A stretch of DNA of 64,000 nucleotides from an uncultured Kiloniellaceae bacterium (GTDB taxonomy: Bacteria; Pseudomonadota; Alphaproteobacteria; Kiloniellales; Kiloniellaceae): positions 496,001 to 560,000 of the forward strand of contig CANLSF010000003.1 in the NCBI GenBank assembly GCA_947493695.1, in the 5' to 3' direction. Shown here in pieces: positions 1 through 9,649 of the stretch. The notes under the pieces were generated by a model. That model worked only from the letters and a program-made list of their open reading frames with translations, had not been told where the DNA came from and did no database searches. A program made the position numbers and the translations under genes. Within the stretch, counting starts at the first letter, position 1. Every line of letters starts with the position of its first letter.

Positions 1-421
1 GCTTGATGGTCCTGAAGGCGTACCACCCCTCGGCATTTGTCGCACAGCGTCCGCCCCCGAAGAAATTAGGGTCGAGGGGTGCGTCATGCTGATCCGCCGC
101 ATGAACATAGCGCCCAGCGGCATTGGCCTGCCAGACTTCGATCAGCGTATCGGGTACAGGCCGCCCGTCTTCATCCAAAACCTGTCCCGTCACGATGATG
201 CGTTCACCTAGAGGCTCACCCGTGCCTGCGCCATTTTTTGTGAGATCTGCATCCAGTGGTCCAACGCTCTCCTGCCCGTAAACCGGGCCGGTGATCTCGG
301 ACAGCGATTGCGTCAACGGAATCAGAGGTTTGGTCGGGCTGCGCAGCGCGGTCGACTTGTAGTCCGGGCTGAGGTAGGCCGGATGACTGCTCCAGTCTCG
401 TGGTTTGAAGACGTCGGCCAT
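1..421 (-). CDS. pcaH: Protocatechuate 3,4-dioxygenase beta subunit, 3' end cut by window
   Basis: This is the N-terminal 140 residues of the beta subunit of protocatechuate 3,4-dioxygenase, the intradiol ring-cleaving enzyme that turns protocatechuate into 3-carboxy-cis,cis-muconate in the cytoplasm. Reading the minus strand from the ATG at 421, the protein contains the family segments GQVLDEDGRPVP, IEVWQANAAGRY and DPNFFGGGR followed by GWYAFRTIK. The Fe(III) ligands lie further on and are outside the window. It starts two bases after the pcaC stop, giving the order pcaD-pcaC-pcaH typical of alphaproteobacterial pca operons; pcaG would be expected next. The beta assignment rests on the IEVWQANAAGRY and D-N-F-GGGR pattern; I am confident. 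Confidence 0.93.
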   Translation of the reverse strand, partial: MADVFKPRDWSSHPAYLSPDYKSTALRSPTKPLIPLTQSLSEITGPVYGQESVGPLDADLTKNGAGTGEPLGERIIVTGQVLDEDGRPVPDTLIEVWQANAAGRYVHAADQHDAPLDPNFFGGGRCATNAEGWYAFRTIK

Positions 422-423
422 CG

Positions 424-825
424 CTACGACTTTCCCTCGGCGGCCTTCTCAGCCGCGATTTCTTCGAAAGCGGCCTTCGCCATCTTGATCGCCGTATTGG
501 CGGGCGGCGCGCCCGCATAGACAGCGACCTGCAGCAAAACCTCCTTGATGTCTTCAGGAGTCGCGCCGGTGTTGCGGGTTGCGCGCAGATGCAACGCCAA
601 TTCTTCATGATGGCCGAGCGCGGCCAGCAAACCGATCGTCACCATGCTGCGTTCGCGCGGTGTGATCCCGTTGCGCGACCAGACGGACCCCCAGGGCCCC
701 TCTGTGATGTAGCGCTGGAAATCCTCGTCAAAGGGCGTCTTTCTGGCCTCTGCCCCATCGACATAGCGGTCGCCGAGCGTCGCGCGCCGCGTCTTCATAC
801 CCCGGTCATAGCGGTCTTCAGACAA
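424..825 (-). CDS. pcaC: 4-carboxymuconolactone decarboxylase
   Basis: PcaC decarboxylates 4-carboxymuconolactone to 3-oxoadipate enol-lactone in the protocatechuate branch of the beta-ketoadipate pathway. The protein is about 133 residues, normal for the single-domain family, and shows the AhpD-like core ITPRERSMVTIGLLAALG, HEELALHLRATRNTGATPED and EVLLQVAVYAGAPPAN. I place the start at the TTG at 825 because AGGAG lies 8 bases upstream and homologues begin just before EDRYDRGMKTRR. An ATG at 870 is possible but would add 15 residues lying inside pcaD. With the TTG start the gene overlaps the end of pcaD by 8 bases, which fits translational coupling. Confidence 0.93.
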   Translation of the reverse strand: MSEDRYDRGMKTRRATLGDRYVDGAEARKTPFDEDFQRYITEGPWGSVWSRNGITPRERSMVTIGLLAALGHHEELALHLRATRNTGATPEDIKEVLLQVAVYAGAPPANTAIKMAKAAFEEIAAEKAAEGKS

Positions 826-1612
826 GTGCCGTCTCCTGGAAAAAGCTGCTGACAAGCTCTGCGAGCTCATCGGGTTTCTCGATACAGGGAAGATGCCCGG
901 CCCCCGCGATGACCTCGCAACGCGCGCCCGGGATCAATCCTGCCAGCGTGCGCACCAGCTCCGGCGGTGTGGAGCCATCCTCATCGCCAACAACACAGAG
1001 TGTCGGCACAGAAATCGCCTGCGCCGCGTCCGTCATATCGGAATCCCGGATTGCAGCAGAGGTTCCGATATAACCCTCAAGCGGTGTCCGCACGAGCATG
1101 TTGCGCCAACCGGTCAGTTCATCCGGTCGATTGCCGCGCAAATCATTGGAGAACCAGCGCTGCAGGATCGTCTCCGCCAGCGCTTCCAGTCCGCCGGCGC
1201 GCGCTTGCGCAATGCGGTCATTCCACATTTCCGGTGGACCGATCTTGTGTGCGGTGTCGCAAAGGATCAAACCCCGGACCAGCTCGGGCCGGGCTGCCGA
1301 CAGACCCTGCGCGATGATGCCGCCGACAGACAGCCCGCAGATAATCGCCGATTGAACGCCGATGTGATCCAGCAAACCGGCAAGGTCGCCCACATGATCA
1401 TCCATCTTGTAGGGAGCGTCCGGCGCCTCGCTTAAACCATGGCCGCGTTTATCGTAGAGAACGACCCGGAAGGGCGCGCCGATCCGCTCCAGCAGACCGC
1501 TCCAGATTCTGAAGTCCGTGCCGAGAGAATTGGAAAAGACCAGTACAGGCGCATTCTCGGGGCCCCTGACCGCATAGTGCAAAACAACCCCGTTGATCTT
1601 CGCAAACTGCAT
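818..1612 (-). CDS. pcaD: 3-oxoadipate enol-lactonase
   Basis: PcaD hydrolyses 3-oxoadipate enol-lactone to 3-oxoadipate. It is a 264-residue alpha/beta hydrolase with the nucleophile elbow GLSVGG (Ser95), an oxyanion-region SNSLGTDFRIW near residue 30, DKRGHGLS near 55-61 and a C-terminal GAGHLPCIEKPDE that supplies the catalytic His. It is the first gene of the leftward pcaDCH operon and lies 171 bases from the divergent pcaQ. The intergenic region carries an inverted repeat that is the likely PcaQ binding site, so expression probably depends on PcaQ and a pathway intermediate. There is no signal peptide, so the enzyme is cytoplasmic. Confidence 0.94.
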   Translation of the reverse strand: MQFAKINGVVLHYAVRGPENAPVLVFSNSLGTDFRIWSGLLERIGAPFRVVLYDKRGHGLSEAPDAPYKMDDHVGDLAGLLDHIGVQSAIICGLSVGGIIAQGLSAARPELVRGLILCDTAHKIGPPEMWNDRIAQARAGGLEALAETILQRWFSNDLRGNRPDELTGWRNMLVRTPLEGYIGTSAAIRDSDMTDAAQAISVPTLCVVGDEDGSTPPELVRTLAGLIPGARCEVIAGAGHLPCIEKPDELAELVSSFFQETALV

Positions 1613-1703
1613 GCGCGCTTTTCCTTCCCGCCTTTTGTTTCCGGACCAAAAGTCTTCGCCGGCAACTTTCGATTTTCTCGTTGTGGCAAGATTGCCCTCT
1701 CGA

Positions 1704-1747
1704 TTTGGTTATGTAAATTTACAATTCAGGTCCAATGAATAACCAAA
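1704..1747. promoter_or_regulatory. Inverted repeat in pcaD-pcaQ intergenic region, probable PcaQ operator
   Basis: TTTGGTTAT (1704-1712) and ATAACCAAA (1739-1747) form a perfect 9-base inverted repeat separated by 26 bases. The same half-sites with the same 26-base gap occur again at 2721-2764. The ATAACC/GGTTAT core resembles the motif reported for rhizobial PcaQ. It sits between the divergent pcaQ and pcaDCH genes, the usual place for a LysR-type operator. Binding by PcaQ is inferred. Confidence 0.65.
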
Positions 1748-1783
1748 AAGATATACTGTAATGCCGAACCCTCCATTCGCCTC

Positions 1784-2713
1784 ATGATCGACCGTCGTAT
1801 TAAGTTCCGCCACCTGCAGTGCTTTCTGGAAGTCGCTCGGCAAAAAAGCGTAGTGAAGGCCGCAGACGCGCTTTCCATTACCCAACCAGCCGTGTCGAAA
1901 ACCCTGCGCGAGCTTGAGGACATTCTGGCCGTGCAGCTTTTTGACCGCAGCAAACGCGGTATATCGGTCACCCGCTTCGGTGAGGTTTTCCTGCGTTACG
2001 CCGGGGCCAGCGTCACTGCCCTGCGACAGGGGGTCGACAGCATCGCCCAGGCACGCGCCAAGGGCGGCTTCGCAATCACCCTCGGCGTGCTGCCGACTGT
2101 GGCCGCGCGTATCATGCCTACAGCCGTACAGAGCTTCAAAAAAGATGGCGTCGAAACCATCGTGCGGATCATTACGGGGGACAACGACCTGCTGCTATCA
2201 CGCCTTCGCGTGGGTGAGTTGGACCTCGTGGTCGGGAGGCTCGGTGAACCGGACCTGATGACAGGGCTCTCCTTTGAGCATCTCTATTCCGAGCATATTT
2301 CCTTCCTTGTCCGACCCGGACATCCCCTGCTCTCCGACCGCCCCTTCGATCTTGTGCGTATGCTCGACTATCCGGTTCTGATGCCGACCGAGGATTCCAT
2401 CATCCGCCCCTACGTCGACCGCTTTCTCATCGCGAACGGCATCGGCACACCTGCGGATCAGATCGAGACCATTTCGATGGCTTTCGGCCGCAGTTATACC
2501 CGCATCACCGACGCCGTCTGGATTATCTCGAACGGGGTTGCCGCCAACGATGTCGAGGACGGCGTTCTCGTGGAACTGCCGGTGGACACGCGCGACACAC
2601 TGGGACCGGTGGGCCTGACCACACGGGCCGATACACCTCCGGGCCTGGCCACGCAGATGATCATGCAAGCAGTGCGGGATGTGAGCGAGCGCCGGATTGA
2701 AGGCGGAGCTTAA
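1784..2713 (+). CDS. pcaQ: LysR-family activator of the pca genes
   Basis: This is a 309-residue LysR-type regulator with the winged helix at the N terminus (RHLQCFLEVARQKSVVKAADAL followed by TQPAVSKTLRELE) and a periplasmic-binding-protein-like effector domain. The N terminus MIDRRIKFRHLQ, the divergent position beside pcaDCH and the family pattern match PcaQ, the alphaproteobacterial activator of protocatechuate genes that responds to beta-carboxymuconate or related intermediates. It is followed on the same strand by TRAP transporter genes and pobA, with a second copy of the inverted repeat between, suggesting that it also controls uptake and 4-hydroxybenzoate hydroxylation. The start at ATG 1784 fits homologues. 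A different LysR paralogue is possible but unlikely. Confidence 0.85.
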   Translation: MIDRRIKFRHLQCFLEVARQKSVVKAADALSITQPAVSKTLRELEDILAVQLFDRSKRGISVTRFGEVFLRYAGASVTALRQGVDSIAQARAKGGFAITLGVLPTVAARIMPTAVQSFKKDGVETIVRIITGDNDLLLSRLRVGELDLVVGRLGEPDLMTGLSFEHLYSEHISFLVRPGHPLLSDRPFDLVRMLDYPVLMPTEDSIIRPYVDRFLIANGIGTPADQIETISMAFGRSYTRITDAVWIISNGVAANDVEDGVLVELPVDTRDTLGPVGLTTRADTPPGLATQMIMQAVRDVSERRIEGGA

Positions 2714-2720
2714 AAGACGA

Positions 2721-2764
2721 TTTGGTTATGATTGTGCCCAAAAATTTCATTTCCCATAACCAAA
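2721..2764. promoter_or_regulatory. Second copy of the spaced inverted repeat, upstream of TRAP-pobA
   Basis: TTTGGTTAT (2721-2729) and ATAACCAAA (2756-2764) repeat the half-sites at 1704-1747 with an identical 26-base spacer but unrelated spacer sequence. The element begins 8 bases after the pcaQ stop and ends 94 bases before the TRAP binding-protein gene. Identical geometry in two promoters implies one regulator, most simply PcaQ, acting on both operons. Confidence 0.62.
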
Positions 2765-2858
2765 TTGATCGTCCAGACTGCGCCAATCAAAGGCATAAAT
2801 AACGATAAAAATACGGCACAGGTGCGCGAATGAGCGCCGAAATGACAGGGAGAAAGCC

Positions 2859-3908
2859 ATGAAAACCCTACAGGGTCTCTTTACCGGGCTGCTGACAGCC
2901 GCGGCACTCACAGCAACCGGAGTTGCGACACCGGGTTTTGCGGCTGAGGAAACCATCACAATCCATCATTTCATCAGCCCGAAGGCGCCGGCACACAAAT
3001 CTTTCATCGAGCCCTGGGCGCGGCGTGTGGAGGAACAGTCCAACGGGCGGATCGAAGTGAAGATCTTCCCCTCCATGTCCCTGGGCGGCAAGCCACCTGA
3101 ACTTTACCGGCAAGTGCGCGACGGCGCCGCCGATATGGTCTGGACGGTGATCGGCTATACACCGGGTGTCTTCCCGCGCTCCGAGGTTTTCGAACTACCG
3201 ACTGTGCACCAGGGCAGCGCACGCGCCACCAATCTGGCGATTCAGGAAAATTTCGCGCTGCTGGCCGAGGACTTTAAGGATCTCAAGCCGATCCTGGTCC
3301 ATGCCCACGCCGGCAACGCTTTGCACCTGCGTGAGACCGCGGTTCGCTCGGTCGCTGACGTGAAGGACCTGAAGTTGCGCACACCCTCCCGGACCGGCGC
3401 CTGGATGATCGAATCCTGGAATGCGGAGCCTGTCGGCATGCCCCTGCCCGCACTGCCGCAGGCACTCTCCAAAGGCGCAGTCGACGGAGCACTGGTACCC
3501 TTCGAGGTCGTGTTGCCTTTCAAGCTTCAAGAGCTGACAAAGTACTCTGTCGAGGGTGACACCGGTGGACGTTTCGGCACTGCCGTCTTCCTCTTCGCTA
3601 TGAACAAGGACCGCTACAACGCACTGCCCGACGACCTTAAGGCCGTAATCGATGCCAATTCCGGCAGCGCGCTGGCGGACGAGATCGGCACGCTCTGGGA
3701 CGGTATCGAAGCGCCCGGGAAAGCCGCGCAGGAAAAGTCCGGCGGCGAAGTGATCAAGCTGGATGCCGCCACGCTGGCAGGTTTCGACAAACTGGGTGAA
3801 GGCGTCGTGGCGCGCTGGGTCGAAGACGCCGGCAAGAAGGGTCTGGACGGACAGGCTCTGGTCGACGCCGCCCGGGCCTCGGTCGCCAAGCATTCGGCGA
3901 CGAAGTAA
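2859..3908 (+). CDS. TRAP transporter solute-binding protein (DctP family), aromatic acid candidate
   Basis: This is a periplasmic extracytoplasmic receptor of a tripartite ATP-independent transporter, 349 residues, with a signal peptide ending near GFAAEE (residue 29). DctP-family features include FPSMSLGGKPPELYRQVRDGAADMVW and the helix with the conserved arginine LKLRTPSRTGAWMIE; that Arg normally contacts the substrate carboxylate. It opens an apparent operon with DctQ and DctM partners and pobA. The neighbourhood (pobA, pcaQ, pca genes) suggests 4-hydroxybenzoate, protocatechuate or a similar aromatic acid as ligand; this is inferred from context only. Transcription probably starts at the promoter with the inverted repeat at 2721-2764. 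Confidence 0.9.
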   Translation: MKTLQGLFTGLLTAAALTATGVATPGFAAEETITIHHFISPKAPAHKSFIEPWARRVEEQSNGRIEVKIFPSMSLGGKPPELYRQVRDGAADMVWTVIGYTPGVFPRSEVFELPTVHQGSARATNLAIQENFALLAEDFKDLKPILVHAHAGNALHLRETAVRSVADVKDLKLRTPSRTGAWMIESWNAEPVGMPLPALPQALSKGAVDGALVPFEVVLPFKLQELTKYSVEGDTGGRFGTAVFLFAMNKDRYNALPDDLKAVIDANSGSALADEIGTLWDGIEAPGKAAQEKSGGEVIKLDAATLAGFDKLGEGVVARWVEDAGKKGLDGQALVDAARASVAKHSATK

Positions 3909-4039
3909 GAACGCAGAATCGCACCGGGGCGGAGATGATCCCTATCGTCTCCGCCTGACCTCACGATCGCCCCGCTGACTTCATCGCTGACCCTGCCGTT
4001 TGGCTATGGCTCAAATCACGACGAGAGAGAAACACACGC

Positions 4040-4537
4040 GTGCCTGCCCTGATGGAAAAGCTTGCGGTTGCCTGGGCGCTTTTGGGCGGTGTGCTGCTGA
4101 TCGCCATCGTTCTGGTGACAGCCACCAATGTCGGTGCCTTCACGCTTGACCGCCTGGCCGGTCTTTTCGGCGGCGCTGTCTCGGGTCTGCCCGGTTATGA
4201 GGACTTCGTCCGCCTCGCGATCAGCGCCGCCGTTCCGATGTTCTTTCCCTATTGTCAGCTCAAGCGCGGCCACGTCGCAGTCGATATTTTTGTCAGCCAC
4301 TTCTCCGCGCAGCTGCGCCGTGGACTAGACCGTTTCTCTCTGCTTGTCATTGCTGCAATGGCGCTCTTTCTGACCTACTGGCTGATCCTGGGCATGAACG
4401 AAACCCGCGCCGATGGCGCGCTCTCAAGGGTATTGGGCTGGCCGGAGTGGCCCTTCTACCTGCCCGGCATCATCTCCCTCGCGCTCTGGGCACTGATTGC
4501 AGTCGCACAGTTCTTCAAGGCCGAAGAACATGTCTGA
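4040..4537 (+). CDS. TRAP transporter small permease subunit (DctQ family)
   Basis: This is the four-helix small membrane subunit of the TRAP transporter, 165 residues, with hydrophobic segments near 8-28, 55-75, 95-118 and 135-155 and the family segment FPYCQLKRGHVAVDIF. It partners the large permease that follows and the binding protein that precedes it. The start shown is a GTG at 4040; an ATG at 4052 (MEKLAVAW) is an alternative, and a purine-rich GAGAGAGAAA stretch lies upstream of both. The stop overlaps the next gene by 8 bases, indicating coupled translation. The 131-base gap from the binding-protein gene contains no clear terminator. Confidence 0.86.
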   Translation: MPALMEKLAVAWALLGGVLLIAIVLVTATNVGAFTLDRLAGLFGGAVSGLPGYEDFVRLAISAAVPMFFPYCQLKRGHVAVDIFVSHFSAQLRRGLDRFSLLVIAAMALFLTYWLILGMNETRADGALSRVLGWPEWPFYLPGIISLALWALIAVAQFFKAEEHV

Positions 4538-5948
4538 GCTTGAGCTCATCGGTCTCGCCGGACTGGCGCTGCTCTTCGTCCTGCTGGCCCTGCGCATTCC
4601 TGTCGGCCTGGCCATGATTGCCGTCGGTATCGGCGGCAACTACGCGCTCAGCATCGCCGCACCTTACCTGCGCTTCGAACCCTACCTGAAACAGTTCAAA
4701 ACCCTGCTCTGGAACGGTCTGGCGAATTACGAACTCTCCGTCGTGCCGCTTTTTGTCCTGATGGGTTACCTCGCTTCGCAGACCCAGCTCAGCCGCGATC
4801 TCTTTCAGGGTCTCAACGCGCTGGTCGGTCGACTGCGTGGTGGCGTGGCCATGGCGGCGGTTTGCGCCTGCGCCGGGTTTGGCGCGGTCTGCGGTTCTTC
4901 GCTGGCCACCGCCTCCACAATGGGCCGGGTCGCCCTGCCGGAACTGCGTCGCATGCGCTACGACCCTAAACTGGCCACCGGCACCCTGGCGGCCGGCGGC
5001 ACACTGGGCATCCTGATCCCGCCCTCGATCGCACTGGTGATCTACGCCATCATCGTCGAAGCCTCAGTCATTCAGATGTTCCAGGCCGCGATGCTGCCTG
5101 GGCTTCTGGCCGTCGCGTTCTTTATCGCCGTGATCGCCTTTCAGGTTCGCCTGAACCCCAAACTCGCTCCGCTTGCCGCCCCCATGGAAGACGGCGCGCG
5201 CAGACAGGCCCTCTTTCGCCTGATCCCGGTTCTGGTAATTTTCGGCTCAATCATTCTGGGGCTGGGCATGGGCCTCTTCACGCCGACGCCTGCCGCCGCC
5301 GTCGGTGTTTTCGCCATCCTGGCCTACGGTTTGCTGCGGCGTTTTCAGGCTAAGAACACCAATGGTCGCGGGTCGCAAAGCAGTGGCCTGACCTTCATCG
5401 GCCTTCGCGAAGCTCTGCTGCAAACCGCCGTCACCAGCGGCATGATCTACTTCATCCTGTTCGGTGCCGAAGTCCTGAAGGGCTTTTTCACCCGCGCCGG
5501 TCTGCCGACCGCCATGGCAGGTTGGGCCGGAACCAGCGGCCTCGATCCCTGGATCATCCTGATCATCATGCTGGTGATCCTGATCCTGCTCGGCTGTTTC
5601 ATGGATTCGCTGGCCATGATCCTGGTGGTGGTCCCTTTCATCTGGCCGGTGCTGATCGACCTGAACGGCGGCGATTACACCACCGCCGCGACGGCCGCCT
5701 ACGGCCTGGATACGGAAGAGCTGAAGATCTGGTTCGGCATCCTGGCACTGGTGGTGGTGGAGCTCGGCCTGATCACGCCACCGGTGGGCCTGAATGTTTT
5801 CATTATCTCGTCCCTCGCCGAAAACGTCGGTATGCGCGCGGTCTTTCGGGGCGTCATGCCGTTCTTTTCGGCGGAGATTCTTCGCGTGGCGCTCTTGCTG
5901 AGCCTGCCCGCGCTCACCCTCTTCATGCCGCGACTCTTGTCGGGCTGA
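4530..5948 (+). CDS. TRAP transporter large permease subunit (DctM family)
   Basis: This is the 472-residue DctM-type permease that forms the sodium-driven transport channel. It is almost entirely hydrophobic, with about 11-13 membrane segments; characteristic stretches are GFGAVCGSSLATASTMGRVALPELRRMRY and LAAGGTLGILIPPSIALVIYA near the middle of the first half, and LGCFMDSLAMILVVVPF and LGLITPPVGLNVFII in the second. I chose the ATG at 4530 (MSELELIGLAG), which overlaps the DctQ stop by 8 bases; the reading frame opens 11 codons earlier but that part lies inside dctQ. pobA starts 27 bases downstream, so the transporter and hydroxylase are probably one transcript. Confidence 0.9.
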   Translation: MSELELIGLAGLALLFVLLALRIPVGLAMIAVGIGGNYALSIAAPYLRFEPYLKQFKTLLWNGLANYELSVVPLFVLMGYLASQTQLSRDLFQGLNALVGRLRGGVAMAAVCACAGFGAVCGSSLATASTMGRVALPELRRMRYDPKLATGTLAAGGTLGILIPPSIALVIYAIIVEASVIQMFQAAMLPGLLAVAFFIAVIAFQVRLNPKLAPLAAPMEDGARRQALFRLIPVLVIFGSIILGLGMGLFTPTPAAAVGVFAILAYGLLRRFQAKNTNGRGSQSSGLTFIGLREALLQTAVTSGMIYFILFGAEVLKGFFTRAGLPTAMAGWAGTSGLDPWIILIIMLVILILLGCFMDSLAMILVVVPFIWPVLIDLNGGDYTTAATAAYGLDTEELKIWFGILALVVVELGLITPPVGLNVFIISSLAENVGMRAVFRGVMPFFSAEILRVALLLSLPALTLFMPRLLSG

Positions 5949-8050
<2,102 letters not shown>

Positions 8051-8154
8051 TATTACCGCATATTTTATTCAAGATACTTATTCAAATCGAAATATACACA
8101 TATGAATTAGAAAAAATAAATACTAGAGGAACAGCCCCTCATAATGGAGACATC

Positions 8155-9258
8155 ATGCCCCAGCCTACATTGTTCGATCGCGCAACCCTGGGAAATCTGG
8201 AGACCGAAAACCGGCTTGTGGTCGCCCCCATGACCCGGATCAGCGGCACCCCTGAAGGCGAAGTCGGCCCTTTGATGACAGACTACTACGCAGCCTACGG
8301 GCGTGGCGGTTTCGGCAGTATTATCACCGAAGGCGTCTACACCGACAGAGCCTACAGCCAGGGTTACAGAAACCAACCCGGAATGGTGGACCGGCAGCAG
8401 ACCCAAAGCTGGAGACACCTGATCGAACGTGTTCAGGAAACCGGGACCAAGGTCATCGTCCAGTTGATGCACGCCGGCGCCCTCTCCCAGTTCAACCGAT
8501 TCGAAGCGAGTACCGCCGGCCCCTCGGCCATTGCCCCCAAAGGCAGACAGATGGACATCTACTACGGCGCGGGTGACTATCAGGTTCCGCGAGAAATGAG
8601 CCCATCCGATATCGAGACCGCCATCCGCGGCTTCGCCGACACGGCGAAGCGGGCACAGGATGCAGGCGCAGACGGTGTCGAAGTGCACGGCGCCAACGGC
8701 TATCTGCTCGATCAGTTTCTCACCGACTACACCAACAAGCGCCAGGACCACTATGGCGGCGGTGCATCGAACCGCGTCAAGCTGACCTGCGAAATCATCG
8801 AACGCGTGCGCGAGGCGGTTGCCGCGGGCTTCACGCTCGGTATCCGTATCTCGCAGGCCAAGGTGAACGACTACACCCATAAATGGGCAGGTGGCACCGA
8901 GGACGCGCGCAGTATCTTTTCGCCGCTCGCGGCTGCCGGTGCCACCTACATCCATACGACCGAACACTCAGCCGATAAACCTGCATTCGAAACCGGCCCT
9001 ACACTCGCCGCACTCGCACGTAACATCTCCGGCCTTCCTGTCATCGCCAACGGCGCCTTGGAAGACCCGGCACGTGCCCTGTCGCTGCTGCAACAAGGCG
9101 ATGCCGATTTTATCGCACTCGGCAGGGGCGCACTTGGGGCACCCGACTGGCCGGAACGTGTGCGCAGGAAAGAAACTTTCCCTGCCTTTGACCCCGGCCT
9201 TCTGACACCCCTCGCAAACCTGGAAACAGGAGCAAGGTTCCAGCCACCCGCCGCATAA
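8155..9258 (+). CDS. Old yellow enzyme family NADH:flavin oxidoreductase
   Basis: This is a 367-residue single-domain FMN-dependent ene-reductase of the old yellow enzyme family (NemA/OPR-like), a TIM barrel that reduces activated C=C bonds or nitro compounds with NAD(P)H. Visible family features are NRLVVAPMTRISG near residue 22, VQLMHAGALSQ near 105, the active-site HGANGYLLDQFL with the His-x-x-Asn-like pair, and the phosphate-binding end LPVIANGALEDP with DFIALGRGALGAPDWP. It has no iron-sulfur or second flavin domain, unlike the larger relative at 57942-60017. A divergent LysR gene lies upstream and probably regulates it. The physiological substrate cannot be told from sequence. Confidence 0.9.
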   Translation: MPQPTLFDRATLGNLETENRLVVAPMTRISGTPEGEVGPLMTDYYAAYGRGGFGSIITEGVYTDRAYSQGYRNQPGMVDRQQTQSWRHLIERVQETGTKVIVQLMHAGALSQFNRFEASTAGPSAIAPKGRQMDIYYGAGDYQVPREMSPSDIETAIRGFADTAKRAQDAGADGVEVHGANGYLLDQFLTDYTNKRQDHYGGGASNRVKLTCEIIERVREAVAAGFTLGIRISQAKVNDYTHKWAGGTEDARSIFSPLAAAGATYIHTTEHSADKPAFETGPTLAALARNISGLPVIANGALEDPARALSLLQQGDADFIALGRGALGAPDWPERVRRKETFPAFDPGLLTPLANLETGARFQPPAA

Positions 9259-9282
9259 ACTTTACGAGTCAAAAGCCTGAAG

Positions 9283-9342
9283 CAGACCGGGTTCAGATAA
9301 AATCATCAATGGCGATATTATCCTTCCTGTGAACCCGGTCTG
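9283..9342. other. Perfect 13-base inverted repeat downstream of the old yellow enzyme gene
   Basis: CAGACCGGGTTCA (9283-9295) and TGAACCCGGTCTG (9330-9342) are exact reverse complements separated by 34 bases. The element begins 25 bases after the flavoenzyme stop. There is no run of T on either side, so a simple intrinsic terminator is doubtful; it may be an mRNA 3' structure or a protein-binding site. Confidence 0.45.
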
Positions 9343-9387
9343 AGCCATCGGTTAATCACCCCGCCTTTGGAGACGGACCGGTTTCGA

Positions 9388-9579
9388 TCATTCCGGTTCG
9401 TCTTCAATCGCGGCCGGATCGAATGGTAGATCGGCGAGTTGATCCAGTGACATTTTCTGAAGGTCGGGATGAGAAAGCGGGTCCCGCCACCAATGCGGAC
9501 ACCTTCCGGATAGATGCTTTCTTTTGCAGAAAGCTTCCTCAAACAGGTCGATTGCGAGGAAAATTATTCTATTTAGCAT
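9388..9579 (-). CDS. Small conserved-type protein, possibly DUF1127-related
   Basis: This is a 63-residue reading frame divergent from the GcvA-like LysR gene, 70 bases away. Its C-terminal half WWRDPLSHPDLQKMSLDQLADLPFDP looks like a real conserved segment: HP-L--M---ELADLPF motifs occur in small alphaproteobacterial proteins related to DUF1127/YjiS, some of which bind RNA. The N-terminal half (MLNRIIFLAIDLFEEAFCKRKHLSGRCP) is hydrophobic then basic. The codon choice is plausible but I see no convincing ribosome-binding site. An overlapping frame at 9318-9542 looks like a shadow. I infer a gene mainly from the motif and the divergent LysR partner. Confidence 0.45.
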   Translation of the reverse strand: MLNRIIFLAIDLFEEAFCKRKHLSGRCPHWWRDPLSHPDLQKMSLDQLADLPFDPAAIEDEPE

Positions 9580-9649
9580 ACCTGCAAGATATGGATGCAG
9601 ACCATTGGTTAATATCTATTCTTTCTGCTGTGTGATATAGTACTGCTAT

